NCBI RefSeq assembly: GCF_000003855.2
Contig: NW_003101665.1
Span: 124,001-188,000, forward strand
DNA from: Blastomyces gilchristii SLH14081
Lineage: Eukaryota > Ascomycota > Eurotiomycetes > Onygenales > Ajellomycetaceae
Length of the DNA stretch: 64,000 nt
Direction: 5' to 3'
Below are positions 13,141 through 25,520 of this stretch, piece after piece. Each line of letters starts with the position of its first letter. Position 1 is the stretch's first letter. The position numbers and the translations under genes are program-made. The notes below the pieces were generated by a model that made no database searches, was not told the DNA's origin, and saw only the letters and a program-made list of their open reading frames with translations.

Positions 13141-13428
13141 CATTTGAAGAAGTGTTTGAAATTCAGAGTTTTCCATTAATTGAAGAGAAAGATTCAGAGA
13201 TATATATATATAAAGTAATTATTTATAAAAGTTATCAGATAAGAGTCGTGAAATCAGAGTACTGATACATGATTATTTTCATATAATTTTCTTCAAAGTA
13301 GAAAGTTAGTATTATTAAAAATTATTATCTGATAGAGTAATATATCAGCTCAGTAGTAATTTTCTGATTATTTTTCTTTTATTGTCTGTATTCTGATGAC
13401 TTCAGATATTGAGAAATTTCATCAGAAC

Positions 13429-13935
13429 TAGACTGGCCGCCGGGACTATGAATTTCACATTTAGTCTCATTTAATCTGATCTCATACATTTCTTGGTGTG
13501 AATCCCGCTGAGACTAATCATTAAAAAAACATGCAAAGTGACTATATATCAGATCTCAAAATAAGACCATGACTTAGAAAAATTAAGAAAGTGATTTCAT
13601 TTGATTCCATTTAGTCTCATTCTTAGTATAAAGTTACTATTTTTAAAAATTTTAAGGGTTTTTATTAGACTATTTTTAATTTTTTAAAAAGTAACACTTT
13701 TTGATAATGCTCAAATGAGATTTAAAGTTATTTAAAGTAATAAAAATAATTTAAATTGAGAAGTGGAAATCATGATCTCATTTGAAAAATGTGATAAGAG
13801 TAGACAGTAAGTCTTACTGAGACAGTATGAGACTACTATCTAATATTAAAATCATGTAATGAGATCAGTTGAATTGATAATGAGATTATTAAATATTTTG
13901 ATTCTGGTCTCAGACACGGTCACACAGTCAGTCTA
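13429..13935. mobile_element. MITE, full-length copy (505 bp plus TA duplications)
   Basis: Flanked by TA on both sides. The ends are inverted (GACTGGCCG... and ...GTCAGTC). It shares its entire length with copies at 25521-26026 and 46656-47161, which lie in the opposite orientation. It has no coding capacity. TA duplications and GACTG ends suggest mobilisation by a Tc1/mariner-type transposase that is not in this window. Confidence 0.8.
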
Positions 13936-14718
13936 ATCAGAACTATGATCAGTTTATGATAAATGTTTCTGAATAAAGTAATAGTGATTATAGCAGAGAG
14001 ATGACTCTTTAATAATCTATAATATAATCTGTTAATAATTATTTCATAGTTTATCTTAATATTTATATTGAGTTTTTCATAAATTTTATAGCCTGGAATC
14101 AGATGTAAAGAATGAAGTGATTATTTATTATAATTGAAAGAGAGTATTCTGTATTAAACTGTAAATAATATAGACTTTGTAATTCATAGTAATTTCTTAA
14201 AGAGTTTATAAATCTTTAATAGAAGTGAAAGAAGTGAAAGAAGTGAATTTAAAAGATATAATAAAGATTTGAGAAAGATAATAATTTATTTTTAATAAAG
14301 ATAATAACTGATCACTGATATGTGTAAGAAGAATTAATATAAGAGAAAATAATCTTCTTTCTTAGCTTAGTTATAATTTTAGTACTAACTCAGATTGAAT
14401 ATTATCAATATATAAAAGTAAATAAACAATCTTAATTAATCTCTATCATATTTCTTGAAATATATTAATATTGTGAAAGAGAGTATTATTAAATTATATT
14501 ATCAGATAATATCATTAAAAATATATTAATAGTGTAAATATCAATATTGAAAAAATATTAATATATATACATTATAGTGATTTGTGAATCATGATAGTTA
14601 AATATATATATATATATTATTTCTGATATTGATAATTTATTATAACTTGTACAATAATTTTTGAAAACTGAACATTAATTTCAATTATTAACTAATAGTT
14701 ATGAACTTATAACTAATT
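13936..14718. other. AT-rich spacer, nothing recognised
   Basis: Between the MITE and Gypsy element 2. Very AT-rich, no open frame of note and no match to the other repeats in the window that I could see. Confidence 0.5.
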
Positions 14719-14914
14719 TGTGGTTCGGAAGAACGTACGACCGTCGGTGTGATTCGGAAGAACGTGCGACCGTTGGATAATAACACGGCCGCTTCCGAAC
14801 TTGCTTACAAATGTAAGAGGGCCATAGCGGTCACTAATTAATTTAGTGTACAATATATAAGAAGTCAGTGTACACCTGTAATTGTACACTGACTTAAGCA
14901 ACCTTTGAATCACA
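14719..14914 (+). repeat. 5' LTR of Gypsy element 2
   Basis: 196 bp, with two tandem 29-bp units at 14719-14747 and 14748-14776. Rich in CG (TTCGGAAGAACG, CGGCCGC), in contrast to the element body. Confidence 0.9.
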
Positions 14915-17817
14915 TCTGATAGCATGTCTAAAAACTAGTGAGAAGTGCAGGCTTCTTCAGAGTGTGATAATTCTATCTATGAAGTGATTTATAGTTATCA
15001 TGTCAGTGTGGTCCTAGAATGTCTTAAAAAATAGTGTATGAAGAATAGTGAGTGAAAGAGCATCTGATTGATACTGCTTTGCTTGTTGAGGAAAAACTTC
15101 ACATTCAGATGAATGTCATGTATGAGATGTGAACAGATGAGATGTGAGAAAGAAGATGAGAGCAGTGAATCAGATTCAAAGAAGTCTGCTCTCTACTTAA
15201 AAGAAGAATAAAAAGAGAGAGATGATTATCACCAGAGTCATACAATGATAACAGAAATTATATAACAATATAATAATATAGTGATATAATAATAGACATT
15301 ATACAATTAATGAGAAATCACTGAAATGAATATCTTCTCTAGTTAATACAAATAACATTCTTCTCTGCTATCTGAACTGAAAGATATACAGAACCTCTCA
15401 GAGAGTTTACTCAAAGCAGTAAGAAAAGCAGCTGAAACTACTGAACTGAAATCAAAGCTCTGTATGTATATAAGGATTCTAAATGAGATCAAGGCCTTGT
15501 GTACACAGTGGCAGGCTGAGACAGAAGTCAAATAACAATTAGTATTCACTGCAGATTAAGCATTCACTATGAAGAGCTTCACTGATGCAATCATCATCAT
15601 TAATAAGAATAGAGAAAATCAGATCTTAGATCTACAGTGAGAGATTGAATGTTTATACAGACAGATAACTACACTGAATCTGAAGATCTTATCATAATTG
15701 TTCACAATCTCTTCAGAAGTGTACACATCATCAGAGACTGCTGTGCAGAATGAGAATTCAAGCATGAAATACATCAAGTCAGAAGATCTGCTGAAGTTAC
15801 TAAGCTTTAATAATAACTGAAAAAATAATGCTGCAATCAGCTGACTAAGTCAGATGTAATCATATTATCAGATTGAATATAAACTCACAGATAGATAGTT
15901 AATAAAATTTCAACAAGTCTTAAGATCTGCTGTGTTTCTATATAGAAAAGTGAAGTCATTATAAATAACTGATGAAAAGATGAATCTCACAGATCTGAAG
16001 CAATATTCATTCTTATAAATATGAAATGAGTTTTTCAAATGAATCTTGCACAACTTTAAGAAAGTGAATGTATAAGATAAGTATTATAAACACTTCACTG
16101 AGTGTAGATAAGTGAATAATCTTACATCATACTTTACACACTTCAGCTTATACTATCTTATATTGAATGAAGAGCTTCTAACATCTTTCTGTTTACAGAT
16201 CTTCATTCATAATCTTACACCTGAGTTGAGAGTAGAATGAAAATGCTTAATCTCACAGTCAGACACAGTGAAGAAAGCATATAATATTCTCATTATATGA
16301 GAATAAGTGAGTCAATTATAACAGAAAATACTGCAATTGAGTATATCTCAGTGAAGAATGAGTAATCAGACTTCTATAATACAAGTTATATATCTGAATA
16401 TAATGAATCTAGATCTGAATATCATCACTAAAGCACTGAATTCTCTGAAAAAGAGATTCTCTGAGTGAAAATCTTAATGTTGTGAACATTGAGCTTGCTT
16501 TAACTGTAGATGTCAAAATCATGATATAAAAGATTACACACAGCATGCACAGTTAAGAGAAGCAAGAGAGTTAAAAAACTAGCAGAATCAGTGAGCTCAG
16601 AGACACTCACTGATATTCTATAAAAAGTCTTCAAAGTGAAAGAGATGTCTGTATTAGATGACTCTCTGAATTCTGTAAATATTAAGAAGAAGTAGGCTTC
16701 TGACTGAGGTGCAGATAAGAATGAAGTGAACACTCATCTCAATGTCTTAAGGCCTGAAATATTAATGTATAAGAGACACTTGAGTAAGAACAGAGAGATA
16801 ACTGTAAAAGTGTTAGCAGATATAGAAGCTTCTATATAATATATTAATAATTATATGATCTGAAGACTGAAAGAAGTTTATCAAGTGAAGAATCTCTGAT
16901 GTATAAGATTATCTGATAACTGATATTTAATATTATCTGTAAGAGTAAGAGTTCTCTTGTACTTCAGAGAATGATCTTGCTATATTTGAGTATAAGAGCT
17001 GCAGAATGTGAAATACAACCTTATTCTCAGACTCAATTAATTTCAAAGATTCAATTCATAGATTTAATAATGTACATGTCATATGCAGTTGACTGATAGA
17101 AAGAAAACAGTTCATACAATTCTATCAACTGATATAAGAAGAACATTTCACATCTCTGATATAGAAGAATTAAATCTGCTTATATATCAATAAGTAAAGA
17201 GAATGATTTACAAGATCTCATCTGAAAGCATTCTGTATATCATATGAAACTCAGAAGCAGAGAAAATCAAGATAAAGAATATATAGAAGAACAAGTGTAT
17301 GAAGAAGCTTCTGAAGAAGTATGAAAAGATCTTCTGAACAGATCTTTTACTGAAATTGCTGTCAGAATGAGAATTTATACATGAGATTGACATGAGAAAT
17401 GTAAAACCAGTCAATCAGAATGCATATTCTCTGTCACAAATGCATCTTGAAGAACAGAAGTGTCAGATCATAGATCTTCTAGAACATAGTCTCATATAAC
17501 TCTTATCAAGCACATGAGACTTTTGAGTTCTATTTATAAAAAAGACAGATGAAGAGTGATGAATGTGTATTGATTATTAAGCACTTAATAAGCTTACAAT
17601 CAAGAATGAATATTCACTGTCATGAATTTAATAACAGTTGAATACAGTTGAAAACACCTGATATCTATCAAAGATTAATCTTCTCTCAGAATACTGATAG
17701 ATCTGTGTAGATGAACTATCAGTCTCATGAACTGTATTTAATACACAATGAGAAAAGTTTGAATTTCTGATAATATTATTCAGTCTGATAAATGTGTCTA
17801 TTATCTTTTAAATAATA

Positions 17818-18072
17818 ATGAATACAATTCTTTATAAACAGAATAAAATCTTATATCTCATATATCTTAATAACATTCTAGTCTTTTTAAACTCATACAA
17901 TGAATATCTGAAGCATCTCAATGAAGTGCTTATAACTCTGACAGAGTATAAACTCTATATCAAATCAATCAAGTGTGTGTTTAAAATGAAAGAGTTGAAG
18001 TTTGTAGAATATGTAGTGAGTGATGACTGTATACACTTCATCTCAGAGAAATTGAATATCATAGTGAATTGA
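17818..18072 (+). pseudogene. reverse transcriptase fragment, Gypsy element 2
   Basis: An 84-codon open stretch containing YLNNILVF, the decayed YLDDILVF active-site motif; both catalytic Asp codons became Asn by G-to-A change. It is followed by the usual palm/thumb segment with a KCVFKM and YVVSDD pattern (from KCxF and LGYxVS). The loss of the two aspartates alone would abolish activity. Confidence 0.85.
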
Positions 18073-18783
18073 CTGTGACTGAGAAATATATATTATGTAT
18101 AACAGTTTCTTGAGTTGATCTCATATTACTACAGATTTATCAAGAATTTCATATGAATATCTGTATCACTCTCAGATCTCTTAAGAGAAATAGATGCAAA
18201 TCTGTGAAAGAAGAAGTTTCATTTAATCATCTGAAATGTCATGTGTGAAGAGGCTTTTCTCACACTGAGAAAATGTGTAATAATATTCTCAGTGCTTATT
18301 TAATCAGATTATGATAAATCTTTCTACATTGAGACAGATGCATCTGAATGAGCTATCAGAGATACTCTTCTATAGATGAGTAAGAATGACAAGCTGCATC
18401 TGATAATGTATGATAGTAGGAAACTATCAGATGCTGAGCTCAATTACTCAGTGTATGAAAAGAAATTGCTAGTGATTAAGTATATGCTGATGTTATAAAA
18501 TAGATATATTAACAACAGGTATATAATAACAGTAATCATAGATTATGAAAGCCTCATCTATCTATAATTAATGATAAAATCTTTCAAATACTTAGCACAT
18601 TGAATCTCAGAGTTCTAAGTTTACAATCTTCATATTAAATACTGAAAGAAATCAGACACTGTGATATCTGATACAATCAGTTGCAGACCTGATTTCATGA
18701 GTGAGAATTCTGTGAATCAGATATAAGAAATATTCATGTTAAATGCACTGAGAAGATGCAAGGAATCAGAATGAATAAATATC

Positions 18784-19134
18784 ATGATCTCTTGCTTAAA
18801 GAATGACAAGATGTCAGATAATAAGCATCTTGTGAGAGTAGTAGAAGAGATGCTTTCAAACTTCAAACTGAGGAAATTGAAAAATGACATTATGTCTTAC
18901 TGCAATCTAGAATACACAGAAGCTCTCTATCTAGAATCTTCATTTAGACATGACTTGATGACTCACATGCACAAGGAATTTAGTCACTTAGAAAGTTCTG
19001 AACTCATGAGTATACTCAAATCAAGAGTATACTGGCCAAGCATGGCTGAGAATATTCAGATATACACTCACAAGTGCCTGAATTGTCAGGTCATAAAAGA
19101 ATCTAAGAAAGGATTAAAACATGAGAAAGTATAA
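18784..19134 (+). pseudogene. integrase zinc-binding domain fragment, Gypsy element 2
   Basis: A 116-codon open stretch covering the linker after RNase H and the integrase HHCC zinc domain: His in THMHKEFSH, the YWPSM block and CLNCQ. This is the best preserved coding stretch of the family and serves as the reference for decay in the copy at 5027. The integrase core follows in broken frames; residues such as IITAIDYTTDW and ILTDNSVNLV mark its first two catalytic blocks near 19230 and 19355. Confidence 0.8.
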
Positions 19135-19554
19135 TATCAGATGAAGTGTACAATACAACTATTTAAATAATGAGAAGTGAATCTCATAGACATATTACTA
19201 TGAATATCAAATGAAAATTAATAAATAATCACTGCTATTGATTATACTACTGACTGATCAGTCATGAAAGCAGTTTCAGAGATAATAGAGAAGATGATGA
19301 TGAAGTTTCTATATAATAAGATCTATATCAACTATGAAATGCCATGTGAGATTCTAACTGATAACAGTGTGAACCTTGTAGAAGAAGTGATGAGACATTT
19401 CATAGATCAGTTATAGACAAGATATTGTAGAACAATGTTATATCATCTACAGATAAACAGAAAGATGAAACACTTGAATGAAATCTTGAGCAATATGCTG
19501 ATGAAATATCTAGTGAGTAAGTCTACAAGATTATGAAATGAATATCTCGGTCAG

Positions 19555-19791
19555 ATGCTATTAGCTATGCAAATTCAGCAGCATGCAGTCTTTCAGCATT
19601 CATCATTCTACCTGTTATATGAATTGCATCCGCACATCCTGAAGAATGCTTCAGAAAAGATGAGAGAGAAAACAGTAGTTACAGACACAGCAGTCACAGA
19701 CACAGAATTAAGATTGAAAGAGATCAGTCATACATGTGCGAAAGCTAATAAGTTACTTCTGAATCAAGCAATTCAATCAAAAAGAATATGA
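19555..19791 (+). pseudogene. integrase C-terminal fragment, Gypsy element 2
   Basis: A 78-codon open stretch that continues the integrase after the core; it holds the FYLLYELHPHI segment, equivalent to the conserved SPFxLLYGxxP motif of Gypsy integrases. Downstream frames to about 20150 still give integrase-tail-like sequence (FKLYKILKS, SYKVREI), then the homology ends. Confidence 0.7.
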
Positions 19792-20140
19792 GACTCACTA
19801 GTTAAGAAATCAAGTCTTAAGATAGAAACATGAGTTCTTGTATATAATGAGAATTCTGAGAAGTTTCAATCTAGATGATTTAAACTCTATAAAATACTTA
19901 AATCACATTCTCTGAGAACTTATACATTGAAGAAATCAGAGAGATGAGTCTTACACAACTTAATTAATAATTCATAACTTATAGAAGCAAAGATGCAAGA
20001 TCTGAGTGAATTATAATTATTCACAGCACTATCATCAGTATTGAAAAAGAAGAGACTTATAATTGAAAAGTCTTACAAAGTAAGAGAAATCATAGACACT
20101 TATAAATCAGATAATCTCACTTATTTCAATCTTTTCACAA

Positions 20141-22261
20141 TTATAAGAAAAGAATGAGAAGAAATGAAGAAATCAGATGAATATCACACTTCAATAAGTG
20201 ATGAGACTGTAGCTGATTATATAATAATACACTGCAGACAGTGAGTGTAATATAGTAAAGAGCAGTCTCAAAGCAGCAGACTTGTATATAAGTCAGATTG
20301 CAGAAGAAAAAGAAATTCAGAGTTGAATTCAACTGTTTATATCAGTTTAATCATGAAGATCACAGAGAATGAACTATCTGAAATATTCATGAATGTGTAG
20401 AATCAAGTCATATCAATCTCTGAGAATGCTCAGAGATCAGATAAGATTAGTTTTAATAAGCTGTTCACTGTAGTGATCTGAGCAGGTGAAGAGAGACAGT
20501 ATAATATATGAGATAGAATCACAAAAGATGAAAGCTGCTGAATCTAGTCACTGAACACTGTATTATATAGAGATTGTATAAGAGTAGTGACTAGCAGATA
20601 AAGAAAAAGTGTAAGAAAAGAAAAGAAATAATGAATTGATCACTAACTGTAAGAGTCAGCTGTAAAAGACAAATGTTATTATACATATCTCATTCATTTT
20701 TATACATCATATATTTAATCTATTTCTCACATCACATTATCTGAAAAATGTCAAAAACAAAGAAAATCTCAAAACTTGAGATCTGCAAGGAATTCAAGAG
20801 CTGTAAGTCACTCTTATAATAATACTATACATGTCTCTGATTCCTCTATCACTCTGTGTATAATATTAATGTCATTTATCACAAGATTGGCTGAAATGCT
20901 AATATAGAAATGTGCATGTGTATATGTAGAGAAATTGAAGAAGAGCACAGAATCTGCAGAATCAGAAGCCAGGATAGAAAGAACAGAGATAGAAGAAATA
21001 GAAGAAGAAGAAGATGCAGAACTGAATAAACAATGATAGAAGTCACTCAGGGTTAAATATTTATAACTCAGTGTGTGCACAATCTTCTCTGCAGAAGAGA
21101 GAGAGAAAGTGACAGAAGAAGCTTAAGAATAGAAGAGAGTAGTCTCAGCAGTGTTATTATCTTTGATTAGAATGATCTCTGATGCTGAAGCAACTAAGAA
21201 TCATTGTTAGTGTATGAAAATCATAAAATCAGAGATGAGAATAGTTATTAAATAAACACTCACTGATCTTAGAGTTGTATATATAATTACAACACACACA
21301 AGGCTTCTTAGAAAGAGAGAGAGAAACATGAAGAAATACAGAAAGCAGAACACAGTATATGAACAGCTCATTCTTATGATGATATCTCAGACAAGATGTA
21401 CAAGTCTCACATCTGTAAGTGTAAAAGAGTATGACATCTGTGTTCTCATTTCTGAAAACATGAATATCTTTTGCCTGCATCATGAAGTCAGATAACAGAT
21501 ATTAGAGAATAGACTGATACAGATCTATTATTCTGAAGAAATTCATCAGAGTGAATATCTCTGTAATATTAAACTTTACAGTTGTAAAAAGCTTCTTGAT
21601 ATCTGTGAATATCACAACTTCATACACAGTAAAACTTATAACAATTTCCTCTAAGAACAGAAAAATCAGTATCAGAAAGAAAAGATGAAAAAGAAAAAGA
21701 CTTATAATCTCAACACTGTTGAGAAGAGAGATAATTCTCTGATATAAATGAATAATTATCTTATTATAAATATTTAAAATAAATGTAATAATTGATGTCT
21801 GTGACTGAGCTTCAGATAGTTATGTTATACACAGTCTTTATACAATAAATTGTTCTGAGAGTCAGTAAGAAGAGCAGGAGTATATACACTGAAAAATGTG
21901 ATTCATTAAGTCTACACAACATCTTCTTGAAATAGAGAGAGCTGATAATGAAAGCAGAGACAGTAAAACCAGAAGTAGCAGAAGTGAGAGTCACAGAAAC
22001 AGAAATAGCAGAAGCAGGAGAATCAGACACAGAAACAGATGTAAAAGATTGAGAGAAAGTAGCAGAGAAAGAAACAGAGAGAGTGAGAGAGAACATGAGA
22101 GACTCAGTCACATATGACACAGACAATTTCTTCATTATCATGTTTTTCAAGTTCTTAATCAATGATTTAATATTAAGTTCACTATTATCAGCAGACACAG
22201 ATCTGTCAACATGTGAAGATTCTATATAAATAAAAATAAACATATCAGCATCTGTGTTCAT
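20141..22261 (-). pseudogene. antisense cysteine-cluster gene remnant inside Gypsy element 2
   Basis: Between the integrase and the 3' LTR, on the strand opposite to pol, lie successive open stretches: 22261-21812 (149 codons, the longest open stretch in the decayed left region), 21483-21229 and 21080-20814. The first is rich in Ser, Thr and Val in a pattern best explained as a former Pro/Ala-rich linker, since CCN Pro codons turn into TCN Ser or CTN Leu under CC-to-TC decay. The second has a cysteine cluster (CETCTSCLRYHH, a further Cys, then CVCC, then SECLF) that looks like a small zinc-binding domain. The third is Ser-rich. The parts are separated by stops; introns are possible. The function is unknown. 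The protein family was not identified. Confidence 0.5.
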
Positions 22262-22788
22262 GCAAAATTGTGCCAGAAAACATGATCAGAAACTCACTGA
22301 GAAGGAAACAGTTAAGAGTATATGAGAAGATGAAGAAGATGTGTTATTCATAGTAGTACATTCTGATAATTGTTAGAAGATAAACAAGTTCTGATCACAT
22401 TTCACAACATGTTACACATACTGCTAATAAACTGCCTGATATGAGCACTATGAGAATACTTGTTGTGAGAACAGAAGGCCATCATCAGAAACTCATACAA
22501 TGTGATAGATGAACAGATGAAAAGAGTTGAATAGAAGAAGAAGTAGGAATCTTGAATGAGATAGTGATATTCAATGATGATGATGATGAAGAAGATGATT
22601 AGAGAATGAGAAAAGTTAGTGAATGAGTGATGTAATATAGTGAAAGTTTCTTTGTGAGAATATACATGAAATGCTAGCTGAATCAGAGATAGGTTACAAG
22701 ATTGTGAACACTAGTGATGCACTAATCTGCATGAAGCTAGGATGGACATCATGATTATGTGAGCATGACTGAATCTAGTGAGGAAGGA

Positions 22789-22984
22789 TGTGATTCAGAA
22801 GAATGTATAACCGTCAGTGTGGTTCAAAAGAATGTGCAACTGTCAGATAATAACGCAGCCGCTTCTGAACTTGCTTACAAATGTAAGGGAGCCATAGCGG
22901 CCACTAATTAATTTAGCGTATGATATATAAGAAGCCGGCGTACACCTGTAATTGTACACTGGCTCAAGCAACCTTTGAATCACA
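22789..22984 (+). repeat. 3' LTR of Gypsy element 2
   Basis: 196 bp, same length as the 5' LTR, also with the tandem 29-bp unit (22789-22817, 22818-22846). It differs from the 5' LTR mostly by G/A and C/T. Confidence 0.9.
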
Positions 22985-24240
22985 AATTAATATAAAAAGA
23001 AAAAAACTTTTTCTATTTATTATCTTTCTTCTCTTTCTTATTCTTCTCATCATTCTTTATAATTTATCTCTTATTCTCATTCTTCTTCTTCTTCTTCTTA
23101 TCTGAGATGATAATCATTTTATTATCTCTCTTCACTATCTTCTTAGAGAAGAGTTTCTACTACTCTCTCTCAGTCAGATTAATCTGTATTTTAAAATTCT
23201 GCATTTCTTAATCTGCTGTCTCAGATCTCATCTCAGTAGTAAGTAGATTGACAGACTCAGAGAGCAGAGCTCTCTTCTTAATATTCTGAATCATGAAGTG
23301 TATTTAAGATCTGAACAAGGTCTCAATTTTCTTCTTCTCTATCAGCTTCTACTAATTAATTAGAGAATAGAAGTATTATCAAAAATTGTTATCTCTTAAT
23401 AAAAAACTTATCAGTTTTAACTTCTTTATCTCTTACTTTAATACTCTCTTAATCTTCTTCTACTATTACTTATTTATAGTAACACTCTTCTTCTCTCTCT
23501 CTCTTTTTATCTTAATTTTAAATCATTTCCAGAACTTCTTCTGATCTCACTGCTACTGTATAAGACTCTTCACTATCTTCTTTTTCAATCTCTTATAAGC
23601 AATATCATCTGTATTATTTCTATACTTAGTTCAGTTTAAATCTATCAGAAGTGTTACTTAAAATCATTATTATTCTACTCTCTTACAGAGTCTCTTTAAG
23701 ACATTATAATATATTTTATAATCTGTCTTCTCTCACTTAAATGTCTTCTTCTTCTCACTTTTCAATCTTTGATAATGCTTATATACCTTGATGATTTACA
23801 GAACCGCAGAATATTTAAAGAAAGATAATATAATTAATTTTGATAAGTGTTAAAAGAGAGTGAAGACAGAGAAAGCAGCTAGTAATATTATGATGATAAT
23901 AATAATAATGATGATGATAATAATAATAATAATAGTGATAATGATAATAGTGATAATAATGATGATAATAATGATGATGATGAAAGAAGAAGTGTATTGA
24001 AATATATTATTAACTTATTAAATATAAAGAGACTTAAAGAAACTATTAACAGCTTTCAGAGATGTATAGAAACAGTTATAGTATTGTATAGTAATATTAT
24101 CTTCATTTAATACATACACTATTGATATTCTTTATATACAGTTATTATATAATCTATATCAGAGATACATGCAGAAAACAGATCTTTATTACTAGAGAGA
24201 ATAATTACAGTAATTCTCTATTTTTATATTATAAAGACAA
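22985..24240. other. decayed spacer with (GAT/AAT)n microsatellite
   Basis: A CT-rich stretch at about 22990-23760 reads as Lys/Arg-rich frames on the minus strand but matches no family I recognise. Positions 23888-23995 are an imperfect trinucleotide array of GAT and AAT. No gene is supported. Confidence 0.5.
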
Positions 24241-24775
24241 TGTAACGTAGCGGAACTGAAGCAGTGTCTAGTCAGTGATGTCATGTAGAAGTAGTTGTTT
24301 AAAAAGCTGTATAAGTGAGCTTGACTATCTTGCTTAAATAGTGAGCTTGTAGGCTACAGAGTTATCACAAGAATATCACAGATATGATACTTAGTATACT
24401 AAGAAGATTGTATGAGAAATGCAGTAACTCTTGTATATATTTTAGTAGAGAAAAATGAATCACTGACTTCTTTGATGAGAAGTCAGCATCTAGCTATTCT
24501 ATATAAACAATGAGTGAATACTCTTCTCTCATTTTATGAGTGAGAATAGTCAGAGTGATATCTCAGCAGCATCTCACTGTCAAGAAAGAGTAATCTGCTG
24601 ATCTTATATAGAAGCAGAATTCTTATATTTATCAATCAGATCTTTTCATAATATATTCAAATAAAGTTATAAAGTGATTGAAAACCAGTTCAGACAGAAT
24701 GAAGTCATCTGCATGAAAGTGATGAGCTGTGTGAAACTATAACAGAGTCTTGACACAGCTGAGAGTGTGATAATA
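24241..24775 (-). repeat. 3' LTR of Gypsy element 4
   Basis: About 535 bp; pairs with 32060-32586. The boundary at 24775 is supported by the adjoining polypurine tract. Confidence 0.85.
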
Positions 24776-25520
24776 CTCTTCTCTTTAAGAGTATAGTTTT
24801 GATACTCTTAAGATTATCAGATTAGAAGTTATCTTTATTGTATAGTAACAGTTATTAACTGATTTAACAGCACATGTGCTGTATATAGTACAAAGAAATA
24901 GATGAGTTTTTCTGGTAACTGTGTAAATCTTTCTTTCTTATCTCTATTCAAATCAACCGCGTGATAAGTGAGTTTCTTATATATTAATTTGAAATGTAGA
25001 AAACATAGTTAATAAGTGACTTTCAGATCACTCATCATATTCTGTTCTGTATATGAAATTCTCTGCAAAAGTAATGTGTTTTAGAGACAAGCTAACAGTA
25101 GTGATAGAATTTTTTTGAAAAGATTCTTCTCTTTATAATATATTTTTTTTCTCTCTCTCTCATCTTCAATAGTGAGTGCATGAAAGCATTGTTCTTGAAA
25201 GATAATAAAGGACTTATTCTGACATTTTCTAGTGATTAAATGTCTTCATGGTGCGGCTGCGGTCTTCATGACTGTTAAGAAAGCCAGGTTGAAGATGGAG
25301 ACAGTGATGTCAATGAGCTGCGGGAGTATCACTCTCATTATCACATCTTCTCCTTCTTCTGCTTCTCTTGTGACTGTGGCAGTAGTTATCATATCTTATA
25401 GTGAGGTGTCATCTCTTTCTACTAATTGATTCATCTGTGTTCAGTTCTTTCTCTGCTCTCTCTGTCACTGTTGTGACACTGCTCTCTTTCTCAGTCAACA
25501 TGATAATATATGACTCTGTG

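Larger units (their letters stand above)
14719..22984 (+). mobile_element. complete Ty3/Gypsy element 2, 8266 bp
   Basis: The LTRs at 14719-14914 and 22789-22984 are both 196 bp, TG...CA, with AATT on each outer side as a possible short target duplication and a purine tract (GAGGAAGGA) before the 3' LTR. Internal order: gag (about 15050-16480); CCHC remnant (CFNCRCQNHD) near 16490-16530; protease with DTGAS decayed to DIEAS near 16820; reverse transcriptase 17800-18070; RNase H about 18300-18700; integrase zinc domain 18784-19134; integrase core 19170-19620; integrase C-terminus to about 20150. About 2.6 kb then separates pol from the 3' LTR and holds antisense coding remnants. All frames are broken by RIP-like changes. 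Confidence 0.9.

Noticed and set aside
21812..22261. A genuine Ser/Thr/Val-rich secreted or surface protein of 149 residues
   Set aside because: The composition is what CC-to-TC decay makes of a Pro/Ala-rich linker, and it sits inside a dead retroelement. Treated as part of an antisense gene remnant.
23888..23995. CRISPR-like or structured repeat array
   Set aside because: It is a simple GAT/AAT trinucleotide array without spacers, in a eukaryotic genome.
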